In this document: piece after piece, positions 40,980 to 49,382 of the stretch
How positions within the stretch are numbered: position 1 is the stretch's first letter
Layout: every line of letters starts with the position of its first letter
Origin: Nocardia arthritidis NBRC 100137
Lineage (GTDB): Bacteria > Actinomycetota > Actinomycetes > Mycobacteriales > Mycobacteriaceae
Assembly: GCF_001612765.1 (NCBI RefSeq)
Contig: NZ_BDBB01000036.1
Location: forward strand, 30,360-94,359
Direction of reading: 5' to 3'
Length of the DNA: 64,000 nucleotides
Notes under the pieces: generated by a model
What the model was told of the DNA's origin: nothing
What the model saw: only the letters and a program-made list of their open reading frames with translations
Database searches by the model: none
Position numbers and translations under genes: made by a program

Positions 40980-42038
40980 TCAGCCGGCGGCGGCGCGGGT
41001 CTGCGCCCCGTCGGTCGCCAAACGCAATGTCTGCGAGGGCGATTCACCGAAGCGGTCGCGGTAGAGCACCGAGAATCGGCCAGGGTGCAGGAAGCCCCAG
41101 CGCATCGCGATGTCCGTGACGGTGGTGAGGGTGGGGTCGGCCTGCAGCAGGTCGGTGCGCACGCGGCGCAGCCGGACATCGCGCAGGAAGGCCATCGGTG
41201 TGGTGTTGTAGTAGCGCCGGAAGCCGTCCTGCAGGGTGCGGGTGCCGATGCCCACCGCGTCGGCGATGTCGTCGACGGTCAGCGGCTCGTGGGCGTGCGC
41301 CTCGATCAGTTCGGCCGCCTTGGCGATGGGTCGCGACACCACCGGCTGCGGCCTGCGGTCGAGTTCGTCGCGGTAGTTGTGCGGCTGGCCCAGAATGAGC
41401 TGGCTGATCAGCAGTCCCTCGAACTCCCGCACCGCGATGGAGGTTGGCGCGGCCGCGCGATCGATGGCGTCCACCAGCAGCGTGAGCAGCGCGCGCCAGG
41501 TCCGGTTGGACGGTGTGGTGAGGTCCATGCGCGGGTCGAACACCAGCGGCGCGGAGGGCTCGCGGCCGAGTTTCTTGCGCACCGCGTCGTGCACGGTGGC
41601 TCGGTCCAGCCGCAGCAGCAGCTGCCGGTTGGCGCCCTCCCACGACATCGACACCCGGTCGCCGGGCTCGAGCACCGAGGCGACCTCGGCGGTGGAGACG
41701 AAGCTGTGCGAGCCGACCGTGATCGCGGCGTGGCCTTCGAGTGGCACTTGGATCAGATAGAAGTCGTCGAGGTCGCGCGGATCGATGCGCACGTCGGTGC
41801 CGTATTCGAGGTAGTAGACACCGGCGGTGTCCCAGCGCACGCCGTGGAAGTGCGCGTCCAGGGCGATGTCGCGGCGCAGGGGCGAGAGGCGGTGGTCGCA
41901 GAACGCGGTGCCGACGGCCGAGCGGACGAGGTCGGGATCGCCGGATGTCGTGAGCTGGTGGCGGGCCAGCGGCCGGTCCTCGTACTGCAACGGCGTCCTC
42001 CACGGAATGGTTTCAACGCATGACGATTCAATGACCAT
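40980..42038 (-). CDS. AraC/XylS-family regulator
   Basis: This protein of about 352 residues has an N-terminal ligand-binding domain of the AraC_binding_2 type (HRLSPLRRDIALDAHFHGV; YLIQVPLEGHAAITVGSHSF) and a C-terminal double HTH (LTVDDIADAVGIGTRTLQDG, then TVTDIAMRWGFLHPGRFSVL, then YRDRFGESPSQTLR). This group activates aromatic catabolic genes such as those for benzoate, phenols or hydroxybenzoates. The ATG 42038 is chosen; a GTG two codons upstream is possible. It is divergent from the SDR-styA operon (270-bp gap) and convergent with the ligase operon, so it probably activates one or both in response to the aromatic substrate. Confidence 0.88.
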   Translation of the reverse strand: MVIESSCVETIPWRTPLQYEDRPLARHQLTTSGDPDLVRSAVGTAFCDHRLSPLRRDIALDAHFHGVRWDTAGVYYLEYGTDVRIDPRDLDDFYLIQVPLEGHAAITVGSHSFVSTAEVASVLEPGDRVSMSWEGANRQLLLRLDRATVHDAVRKKLGREPSAPLVFDPRMDLTTPSNRTWRALLTLLVDAIDRAAAPTSIAVREFEGLLISQLILGQPHNYRDELDRRPQPVVSRPIAKAAELIEAHAHEPLTVDDIADAVGIGTRTLQDGFRRYYNTTPMAFLRDVRLRRVRTDLLQADPTLTTVTDIAMRWGFLHPGRFSVLYRDRFGESPSQTLRLATDGAQTRAAAG

Positions 42039-42310
42039 CGTCACAAACGCGCGTTACCATTGTGTTCCCTGCCGTGGTCCGGCGTGTCAAGAATCGCGAG
42101 ATCGATCCGCCGGTCCGCGCCTGCCGGGAAGATCGGGCATCGCGACGCGTGCCAGTCTGCCGTGATCGGGCTCACACTGTCCAGTCCGCTCCGGCAACTG
42201 TCGTCATGGATCCACAGACTTCGGACAACTCCCGCGCTCCGCGGATAGCTGTGCACCCGTCGCGACCCTACCGTGACAGCCCTCACAGGAACCAGCGTCT
42301 CGGAGGCGTG

Positions 42311-43117
42311 ATGCCACATTCCAGCTCACTAGCGAACAAGACCGCGATCATCACCGGCGGGGCCACCCTGTTCGGTGCCGCGGTCGTCGAGGAACTCGTC
42401 GCCGCGGGCGCGCGGGTGGTGGTCGCCGACATCGACGACACCGCGGGGACCGAGGTCGCACAGCGGTTCAGCGCTGCCACCTTCGTCCACACCGACGTCA
42501 CCGACGACGACTCCATCGCCCGGTGCGTGGCCACCGCCGTCGAGCGCTACGGCTCCCTGGACGTGCTGGTCAACCTGGCCTGCTCCTACGGTGACGACGG
42601 CGCCGAGACCGACCGGGCGACCTGGCGCAAGACCCTCGATGTGAACCTGGTCGGCGCGGTGGTCTTCGCCGCGGCCGCGCGCCCGCATCTGTCCCGCTCG
42701 GGCGGCGCGGTGATCAACCTCAGCTCCATCTCGTCGAAGGTGGCCCAGACCGGCCGCTGGGTCTACCCGGCCAGCAAGGCCGCGATCGTGCAGGTCACCC
42801 GCAGCATGGCCACCGACTACGCCGGCGACGGCATCCGGGTGAACTCGGTCAGCCCGGGCTGGACGTGGTCGAAGATCATGGACGACCTCTCCGGCGGCAA
42901 CCGCGCGCACACCGACGCCGTCGCCGCCCCCTTCCACGTGCTCGGCCGCGTCGGCGACCCGCACGAGGTCGGCCGCGTGATCGCCTTCCTCGCCTCCGAC
43001 GCCGCCTCCTTCGTCACCGGGGCCGACTGGGCCGTCGACGGCGGCTACTCCGCGCTCGGCCCGGAGCAGGCGGTGCCCGCCATTCCCCGACTCGCCGCGG
43101 TCGACGCGACCGCCTAG
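42311..43117 (+). CDS. Short-chain dehydrogenase/reductase
   Basis: This 268-residue classical SDR has a slightly altered cofactor motif (ITGGATLFGAAVVEELVAAG instead of TGxxxGIG), the Asp acceptor for NAD (VVVADID), LVNLACSYG in place of NNAG, and the Ser-Tyr-Lys triad (NLSSISS ... YPASK). It ends with an unusual 20-residue Ala/Pro tail. GGAGG lies 4 nt before the ATG. Indole operons from Acinetobacter and Cupriavidus contain an SDR that oxidises dihydroxyindoline; this gene holds the same place beside the StyA-type oxygenases, so the same role is inferred. Confidence 0.86.
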   Translation: MPHSSSLANKTAIITGGATLFGAAVVEELVAAGARVVVADIDDTAGTEVAQRFSAATFVHTDVTDDDSIARCVATAVERYGSLDVLVNLACSYGDDGAETDRATWRKTLDVNLVGAVVFAAAARPHLSRSGGAVINLSSISSKVAQTGRWVYPASKAAIVQVTRSMATDYAGDGIRVNSVSPGWTWSKIMDDLSGGNRAHTDAVAAPFHVLGRVGDPHEVGRVIAFLASDAASFVTGADWAVDGGYSALGPEQAVPAIPRLAAVDATA

Positions 43118-43143
43118 ACCACACGCTCGAAAGGAACACATCA

Positions 43144-44373
43144 ATGCCTTCCATCACCATCGTCGGCGCCGGGCAATCCGGCCTGCAGCTCGGATTCGGC
43201 CTGCTCGCGGCCGGACACGAGGTCCGCATAGTCTCCAACCGCACTCCCGAGCAGATCTATAACGGCCGGGTCAGCTCCAGCCAGTGCATGTTCGGCGCAG
43301 CGCTGGCGCGCGAACGCGTGCTCGGCATCGACTTCTGGGCGAGCGAATGCCCGGACGTGGAGGGCATCGGCTTCACCGTGCCCGACGGCGCGGGCGGCAA
43401 GGCCATCTCCTGGGATTCCCGGCTCGACCTCCCCGCCCAATCGGTGGACCAGCGGGTGAAAATGCCGCGCTGGATGGCCGAATTCACCGAGCGCGGTGGC
43501 CTTCTCGATATCCACGACGCCACCGTCGACGACCTGGAGGAGTACGCGCGCTCGAGTGACCTGGTGCTCGTCGCGGCGGGCAAGGGCGATATCGCCAAGC
43601 TGTTCGAGCGTGACGCCACCCGCTCGACCTTCGCTGCCCCGCAGCGCGCCCTCGCGCTCACCTACGTGCGGGGCATGACGCCGCGCGAGACGTTCTCGGC
43701 TGTGTCGTTCAACATGATTCCCGGTATCGGCGAGTATTTCGTTTTCCCGGCGCTGACCACCACCGGGCCCTGCGAGATCATGGTGATGGAGGGCGTGCCA
43801 GGCGGGCCGATGGACTGCTTCAACGGCGTCACCGACCCGCAGCAGCATCTCGAGCTCGCGCTGGGCGTCGTGCGCACTTACCTGCCGTGGGAGGCCGAAC
43901 GGTGCCTCGATGTGGAACTCACCGACGACCTCGGCGTGCTGGCCGGGCGTTTCCCGCCTACAGTGCGACGCCCCGTCGGCGTGCTGCCCTCGGGCGCGAC
44001 CGTGCTCGGGATGGCCGACGTGGTGGTGCTCAACGACCCGGTCACCGGCCAGGGCTCCAACAACGCCAGCAAGTGCGCGTCGTCATATCTGGCCAGCATC
44101 CTCGAACACGGTGAGCGCCCCTTCGACCGCGCTTTCATGCAGGACACCTTCGAGCGGTACTGGGACTACGCCCGCTACGTCGCCACCTGGACCAACGCGC
44201 TGCTGGTCCCGCCGCCGGAGCATGTCCTGCAGCTGCTCGGCGCGGCCGGGAACAATCCTCGGATCGCGCGCCGTTTCGCCAACGGTTTCGACGACCCGCG
44301 CGACTTCTTCCACTGGTTCATGGACCCCGACAGCGCGAAGTCGTATCTCGACGACCTCGCTGTGGTGGCATGA
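43144..44373 (+). CDS. Styrene/indole monooxygenase-type FAD oxygenase (StyA-like)
   Basis: This 409-residue oxygenase component of a two-component flavoenzyme has the N-terminal FAD motif IVGAGQSGLQLGFGLLAAGH, NRTPEQIYNGRVSSSQ, FPALTTTGPCEIMVMEGVPG and the C-terminal VVLNDPVTGQGSNNASKCA, all typical of StyA. It uses reduced FAD supplied by a partner reductase to epoxidise an alkene or the 2,3-bond of indole. AAAGGA lies 8 nt before the ATG. It overlaps the next gene by 4 nt (ATGA), and that gene carries its own reductase domain, which could serve both oxygenases. Confidence 0.9.
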   Translation: MPSITIVGAGQSGLQLGFGLLAAGHEVRIVSNRTPEQIYNGRVSSSQCMFGAALARERVLGIDFWASECPDVEGIGFTVPDGAGGKAISWDSRLDLPAQSVDQRVKMPRWMAEFTERGGLLDIHDATVDDLEEYARSSDLVLVAAGKGDIAKLFERDATRSTFAAPQRALALTYVRGMTPRETFSAVSFNMIPGIGEYFVFPALTTTGPCEIMVMEGVPGGPMDCFNGVTDPQQHLELALGVVRTYLPWEAERCLDVELTDDLGVLAGRFPPTVRRPVGVLPSGATVLGMADVVVLNDPVTGQGSNNASKCASSYLASILEHGERPFDRAFMQDTFERYWDYARYVATWTNALLVPPPEHVLQLLGAAGNNPRIARRFANGFDDPRDFFHWFMDPDSAKSYLDDLAVVA

Positions 44374-46088
44374 GCGCGCGGGCGCAGCGGCGGATCGCGA
44401 TCGTCGGCGCCGGGCAGGCGGGCGCCCTGGTGGCGCTGGGGCTGCGCAGGCACGGCTGCGCGGTCACGCTGATCGGCGACCGTGATCCCGACCAGGTGCG
44501 CGCGGGCGGTGTGCTGTCGAGCCAGTGTCTGTTCGGGTCGGCGGTGCGGGTGATGGACCGAATCATCGGCGGGGCGGGTATCGTCGCCCCGGCCATCGAC
44601 CGGCTGGCGCTGACCGTCGACGGCGTCGGCACGGTGGTCTCGGCGTTCGAGGCATCCGCGCAATCGGTTGACCAGCGGGTGGCCTGCGCCGCGCTGATCG
44701 AGGACTTCGTCGCGGCAGGCGGTGACTTCCAGGTCGCCGATGTCGACCCCGGCCGGCTGGATGTGATTGCCCGGCAACATGATCTGACCATCGTGGCGAC
44801 CGGCACCGGCGATCTGGGCCGGATGTTCGTCCGCGACGCCGTCCGCTCGCCCTACGACCGGCCGCAGCGGGTGCTGGCCGTCGCCTACGTGCACGGCCTG
44901 CTACCCGACGAGACCGGCACGGAGCTGACCGTCACCGTCGCCGCCGGTGTGGGGGAGCTGATCACCCTGCCCGCGCTCACCACTACCGGCCCGTGCTCGA
45001 TCCTGGTCTTCGAGGGCGTGCCGGGCGGGCCGATGGACCGCTTCGAGGACGTGACCGGCCCCGGCGAACACCTGCGCCGCTGCCTGGCGGTGCTCGACGA
45101 GGTGTTCCCCGCGGTCGCGGCGCGCGCTCGGGAGGTGGAACTCACCGACGAGTACGCGGTGCTGCGCGGCAGGCTCACCCCGATCGTGCGCAAGCCCGTC
45201 TCCTACACCGCCTCGGGGCATCCCGTGCTCGGCCTTGCCGATGCCGTGGTGCTCAACGACCCGATCACCGCGCAGGGCGCCAACAACGCCGTGCACGCGG
45301 CGGGCATCTACCTCGACGCGGTGCTGCAACGGGGCGCGCAACCTTTCGACGCGGAATGGATGCACGAGACGTTCGAATCGTTCTGGCGCAGCTGGGGCCG
45401 GTGGTCGGTGGCCTGGACCAACCGCGTCCTGGGCGGGCTGCCCGCGCACGTCGTGGACCTGATCCCGGTGGCGGCCGAGGAACCCGCGGTGGCCGCGCTG
45501 TTCGCGGCAGGCTTCGACGATCCGAGCACCCTGCACGACTGGTGGTTCGACCGCGCCGACGCCGAGCGGATGCTCGCGGCCGTGCGCGCCGCCGACCGTC
45601 CGGTGGATCCGCGCGCCCTGCGTAACGCCTTCGGCCAGTACGCCACCGGCGTCACCGTGGTCACCACCCGCGCGCCGGACGGTCGCAAGATCGGCGTGAC
45701 CGCCAACTCGTTCACCTCGGTGTCGCTGGATCCGCCGTTGATCGCGTGGTGCCCGGCCAAGAAGGCGCCGAGCCTGCCCGATCTCATCGCGGCCAGTCAT
45801 TTCGCCGTGAATGTGCTGGCCGCCGACCAGTACGAGCTGTCCCGGCAGTTCGCCACCCCGGCCCCCGACAAATTCGCCGACGTGGCCTACCGCGACGGCA
45901 TCGCCGGCGTGCCGCTGCTGGACCGCAGCATCGCACGCTTCCAGTGCCGCACCGTGCAGCGGGTGGAGGCGGGCGACCACATCATCTTCATCGGCGAGGT
46001 CGAGCACTTCGACACCAGCGACGGTGCGCCGCTGGTGTTCCATTCCGGCGCCTACCGCGTTGCCGCCGAACACCCCGACTTCGTCTGA
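44370..46088 (+). CDS. StyA2B-type oxygenase-flavin reductase fusion
   Basis: This 572-residue fused protein has a StyA-like FAD oxygenase (1 to about 405: IAIVGAGQAGALVALGLRRH, then LPALTTTGPCSILVFEGVPG, then VVLNDPITAQGANNAVHAAG) and a flavin reductase domain (about 412-572: NAFGQYATGVTVVTTRAPDG, then TSVSLDPPLIAWCPAKKAPS, then GDHIIFIGEVEHFD). Such single-chain styrene monooxygenases are known from Rhodococcus opacus 1CP (StyA2B), where a separate StyA1 lies next to the fusion, exactly as here. There StyA2B mainly supplies reduced FAD to StyA1. The substrate may be indole or another alkene-like aromatic. Confidence 0.92.
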   Translation: MSARAQRRIAIVGAGQAGALVALGLRRHGCAVTLIGDRDPDQVRAGGVLSSQCLFGSAVRVMDRIIGGAGIVAPAIDRLALTVDGVGTVVSAFEASAQSVDQRVACAALIEDFVAAGGDFQVADVDPGRLDVIARQHDLTIVATGTGDLGRMFVRDAVRSPYDRPQRVLAVAYVHGLLPDETGTELTVTVAAGVGELITLPALTTTGPCSILVFEGVPGGPMDRFEDVTGPGEHLRRCLAVLDEVFPAVAARAREVELTDEYAVLRGRLTPIVRKPVSYTASGHPVLGLADAVVLNDPITAQGANNAVHAAGIYLDAVLQRGAQPFDAEWMHETFESFWRSWGRWSVAWTNRVLGGLPAHVVDLIPVAAEEPAVAALFAAGFDDPSTLHDWWFDRADAERMLAAVRAADRPVDPRALRNAFGQYATGVTVVTTRAPDGRKIGVTANSFTSVSLDPPLIAWCPAKKAPSLPDLIAASHFAVNVLAADQYELSRQFATPAPDKFADVAYRDGIAGVPLLDRSIARFQCRTVQRVEAGDHIIFIGEVEHFDTSDGAPLVFHSGAYRVAAEHPDFV

Positions 46089-46126
46089 CTTCCGCGCCGG
46101 CGTGAACCGGCGGAAAGGACCGCTCT

Positions 46127-47356
46127 GTGGGCAACTACATCGACGTCGTGAAACCCTCCGGCGAACGCTTCGCCGCGTATCTGGCCGCGCCGCCGCGCGG
46201 CTCCGGCCCCGGCCTGGTGCTGTTGCAGGAGATCTTCGGGATCAACGACTACATGCGCCGGATGGCCGACCGCTTCGCCGAGGAGGGTTACGTCGTCCTC
46301 GTGCCCGACCTGTTCTGGCGCTCGCAGCCGCGGGTCGAACTCGGTTATGACGAGGCAGGATTCGCCCGCGGCCTGCACCTGCGCGACGAACTCGACCTCG
46401 ATTCGGCCCTCGCCGACATCGCCGACACCGTCGCCGCCCTGCGCGCCATGGACAACCAGGCCGGTGGGGTCGGCGCGGTCGGCTACTGCCTCGGCGGTTT
46501 GCTGGCCTATCTGTCGGCGGTGCGGCTGCCCATCGACGTGGCGGTCAGCTACTACGGTGTCGGCGTGCACGAGCATCTCGACGAGGCCGCGAAACTGCGT
46601 GTCCCGGTGGTGTTCCATCTCGCTGAACTCGACCACTACTGCCCGGAACCCGCGCGCCGGTCCATCCGCGCCGCTTTCGACGGCAACGACCGCGTCCGGA
46701 TCTACGACTACCCCGGCGTCGACCACGCTTTCGCCACCTTCGGCCGCGACACCTACGAACCGCTCAGCACCGGCATGGCCTACTCCCGCACGCTCGAGGC
46801 GTTGCGCCAGGCCATCGGCCCGCGCTACGACCTGTCCGCCCTGTGGGACGGCCACATCCACTACGAATTCGAGGCTCGCGACGTTCCGGCGACGATGGCG
46901 ACGATGGTGGCGGAGCCCTACGTCAACCACATCCCCACCCTCACCGGCGGTGTCGGCCACCGCGACCTGTCCCGGTTCTACGCCCACCACTTCGTGCACA
47001 GCAATCCCGCCGACACCAAGTCGATCCCGATCTCGCGAACCATCGGCGCCGACCGCATCGTCGAGGAGCAGCTGTTCTGCTTCACCCACGACCGCGAGAT
47101 CGACTGGATGCTGCCCGGTGTCGCGCCGACCGGCCGCTACGTCGAGGTGCCGCTGGTGGCGATCGTGACATTCCGCGGCGACAAGCTCTACAACGAGCAC
47201 ATCTACTGGGACCAGGCGAGTGTGCTGGCGCAGATCGGCCTGCTCGACCCCGCGGGCCTGCCCGTATCCGGCCGGGAGCAGGGCCGCAAGCTGCTGGACA
47301 AGACGCTGCCATCCAACGAGCTGATGCCGAATTGGGCTGCGAGCGAAGGGAAGTAG
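46127..47356 (+). CDS. Dienelactone hydrolase-SnoaL fusion, candidate indole-ring oxygenase
   Basis: This 409-residue protein has an N-terminal dienelactone-hydrolase domain (VVKPSGERFAAYLA; LLQEIFGINDYMRRMADRFA; nucleophile Cys in GYCLGG, about residue 122; catalytic His in GVDHAFATFG) of about 235 residues. A C-terminal SnoaL/NTF2-like domain follows (MVAEPYVNHIPTLTGGVGHR, then GREQ...TLPSNELMPNW). GTG start with AAAGGA 7 nt upstream. As the last gene of the SDR-StyA operon it may convert the oxidised indole to anthranilate; cofactor-independent alpha/beta-hydrolase-fold oxygenases are known for related heterocycles, and indole operons contain such an oxygenase. That function is inferred. 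Confidence 0.82.
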   Translation: MGNYIDVVKPSGERFAAYLAAPPRGSGPGLVLLQEIFGINDYMRRMADRFAEEGYVVLVPDLFWRSQPRVELGYDEAGFARGLHLRDELDLDSALADIADTVAALRAMDNQAGGVGAVGYCLGGLLAYLSAVRLPIDVAVSYYGVGVHEHLDEAAKLRVPVVFHLAELDHYCPEPARRSIRAAFDGNDRVRIYDYPGVDHAFATFGRDTYEPLSTGMAYSRTLEALRQAIGPRYDLSALWDGHIHYEFEARDVPATMATMVAEPYVNHIPTLTGGVGHRDLSRFYAHHFVHSNPADTKSIPISRTIGADRIVEEQLFCFTHDREIDWMLPGVAPTGRYVEVPLVAIVTFRGDKLYNEHIYWDQASVLAQIGLLDPAGLPVSGREQGRKLLDKTLPSNELMPNWAASEGK

Positions 47357-47395
47357 ATCAGCTGAGTGCCCCGGGCGGTGTCGGCCGCCTGGCTC

Positions 47396-48268
47396 TCAAG
47401 CGCCCTGGGATCGCTTACCGTGGATCACAGCGAGTGCGTGCTTGTGGGCCAGCGGGCTCAGTGCCTCGTTCAATTGGTCGAATAGCGTGCCCGCCGCCTC
47501 ACCGGGCCAGGCGGGCGGCAGCAGCGACAGCGGGATGCCCGGGTCGAGGTAGGGCAGGCGCCGCCATTGGGTGAGCATCGGTACGTAGAGCTGGAAAGCC
47601 TCACGCGGTGTGACGTTCTCACTGGTCACCCGATACAGCACCGGCCGATACTGCTGGAGGAATTCGGTGTAGAGCGTGGTGAGCTCGTCCAGATCCCACC
47701 AGGTGGTGACCTTCTCTCGCAGTTCGCCGAACCCCTTGTGCCGGCCGGTGAAAAGGTCGACGTAGGAGGTCAATTCGCGCCGTTGCAACGTTTGCTCGGT
47801 CTCGCGGGCGAGATTGCCCGGCGCCACCCACACGCCCGGCGCGGCGGTACCGTAACCCAAGCGGGTCAACGTTGTTCGCAGCGAATGGCGCTTCTCGCGC
47901 TCGGATTCGGGTACCGAGAACACCGCGACCACCCAGCCGTCGTTCTCGGTGGCGCGAGTGCGGTGGAAGATGCGGGCGTCGCCCTCGGCGAGCACCTCCA
48001 ATGTCTGCGGTGCCGGCGAGTAGCCCGCCGCCCCCGCGTGCCGCTCGCTGACCAGCACGTTGCGGCGCTTGAGCCGCGAGATGGAGGAGCGGACGGCCTG
48101 GCCCTCCGCGCCCAGGTCGGCCATGAGTGCGACCACCGAGGCGATGGAGAGCCAATTGCCTTCCGCGCGAGCGCACAAGCCGAAGATCGTGATGATGAAC
48201 TGGGCGAGGCGAGTGTCCCGGCCGCCTGCGGCGCCAGCGGCTCCGGTCGATTCGAGCTCTGCCGTCAT
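47396..48268 (-). CDS. PaaX-family transcriptional regulator
   Basis: This 290-residue GntR-like repressor of the PaaX group has an N-terminal winged helix (AQFIITIFGLCARAEGNWLS, then DLGAEGQAVRSSISRLKRRN), the PaaX central block (GWVVAVFSVPESEREKRHSL) and a C-terminal PaaX domain with LFTGRHKGFGELREKV and YLDPGIPLSLLPPAWPG. PaaX proteins bind aryl-CoA esters such as phenylacetyl-CoA. Here 2-aminobenzoyl-CoA or another aryl-CoA made in the island is a plausible inducer. A longer frame reaches 48409, but the family start fits ATG 48268. It converges with the SnoaL fusion and is divergent from tesB. Confidence 0.87.
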   Translation of the reverse strand: MTAELESTGAAGAAGGRDTRLAQFIITIFGLCARAEGNWLSIASVVALMADLGAEGQAVRSSISRLKRRNVLVSERHAGAAGYSPAPQTLEVLAEGDARIFHRTRATENDGWVVAVFSVPESEREKRHSLRTTLTRLGYGTAAPGVWVAPGNLARETEQTLQRRELTSYVDLFTGRHKGFGELREKVTTWWDLDELTTLYTEFLQQYRPVLYRVTSENVTPREAFQLYVPMLTQWRRLPYLDPGIPLSLLPPAWPGEAAGTLFDQLNEALSPLAHKHALAVIHGKRSQGA

Positions 48269-48296
48269 GCCTGCACCATACGTCACAACGGTGTGC

Positions 48297-48316
48297 GTCA
48301 CGAAGTAGGACGTGAC
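48297..48316. promoter_or_regulatory. Inverted repeat near the PaaX-like start
   Basis: GTCACG-N8-CGTGAC lies 29 bp upstream of the repressor gene, consistent with autoregulation by PaaX. Confidence 0.45.
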
Positions 48317-48395
48317 TGGTGGGCGTGACTGCCGCAGTGGATCTCTGAACTGCGTCCCTCGATCAGCAAGCAAGATGTATATGCTTGATATGTTA

Positions 48396-48416
48396 TTGTC
48401 GTAACGCATACGACAT
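48396..48416. promoter_or_regulatory. Inverted repeat upstream of tesB
   Basis: TTGTCGTA-ACGCA-TACGACAT has one mismatch in eight pairs and overlaps an A/T-rich promoter-like stretch, 61 bp before the TesB start. It is a candidate repressor site. Confidence 0.45.
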
Positions 48417-48476
48417 ATTCAGGGAACCGGCGGGCCCCGCCGGTGACGTCCGCACGTTCGACCGGCTGGAGCGCTG

Positions 48477-49382
48477 ATGACCGACACCTTGACGACGACC
48501 TCGGGGATTTTCACCGCCGCGATCACCCTCACCCCGGCGCAACCCGAGCACTTCGACCTCGCCTTCACCGCCACCACCCAGCCCTGCCCCTGGCCGAAGG
48601 CCTACGGCGGCGACCTGGTGGCTCAGGCCGCGGTGGCGGCGATCCGCTCGGTCGCCGACGGCAAGACCCTGCACTCCATGCACAGCTACTTCCTGCGCCC
48701 CGCCGACATCGGCGCCGAGGTCCGCTACGAGGTGGAGGTGCTGCGGGACGGCCGCGGCTACAGCACCCGGCAGGTGCGCGCCTACCAGAACGGCAAGCCG
48801 ATCTACATCGGCCTGGCCAACTTCGCCGCGGGAGAGCCCGGCGGCAGCTACGCGGCGACGCTCGCCGACACCGCCCCCGACCCGGACACCTTGCCCAGCT
48901 CGGCCGACTACCTACGCGACCGCAGCGGTGGCTCGATGACCGAGGAATCGAAAGCCTACTGGTCGACCGGACGCAGCTTCGACATGCGGCACGTGCCCAC
49001 GCCGGTGTACCTGGAGATCGATGGCGAGCGCGCCCCGCATCAGGCTGTCTGGGTGAAGCCGTTCGACCCGTTGCGCCCGGTCGAGGGCCTGCACAACGAC
49101 CAGCGCGACTTGGCCGCACTCGCCTACGTCTGCGACTACACCATCCTCGAGCCGACCCTGCGCGTGCTCGGCCTCCCCTGGGCCGACCCCGCCCTGGTCA
49201 CCGCCAGCCTCGACCACGCCATGTGGTTCCACCGCCCCGGCCCGCTCGACGACTGGCTGCTCTACGTCCAGGACGCCGTCGCCGCCGAGTCCGGCCGCGG
49301 CCTCAACTATGGCCGCTTCTTCGCCCGCGACGGCCGCCACCTGGCAACAGTGCTGCAGGAAGGCATGATCCGCAAGGGATGA
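48477..49382 (+). CDS. tesB: Acyl-CoA thioesterase II (TesB-like)
   Basis: This 301-residue double-hotdog thioesterase has the TesB blocks: CPWPKAYGGDLVAQAAVAAI, then SMHSYFLRPADIGAEVRYEV, then the C-terminal TASLDHAMWFHRPGPLDDWL and FARDGRHLATVLQEGMIR. Catalytic residues of TesB (Asp, Gln, Thr/Ser) correspond to the LDHAMWFH Asp region. It hydrolyses medium or long acyl-CoA esters, and in this island could release CoA when intermediates pile up. TGGAG lies before the ATG. Divergent from the PaaX-like gene with an inverted repeat between, it is probably under PaaX control. Confidence 0.88.
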   Translation: MTDTLTTTSGIFTAAITLTPAQPEHFDLAFTATTQPCPWPKAYGGDLVAQAAVAAIRSVADGKTLHSMHSYFLRPADIGAEVRYEVEVLRDGRGYSTRQVRAYQNGKPIYIGLANFAAGEPGGSYAATLADTAPDPDTLPSSADYLRDRSGGSMTEESKAYWSTGRSFDMRHVPTPVYLEIDGERAPHQAVWVKPFDPLRPVEGLHNDQRDLAALAYVCDYTILEPTLRVLGLPWADPALVTASLDHAMWFHRPGPLDDWLLYVQDAVAAESGRGLNYGRFFARDGRHLATVLQEGMIRKG

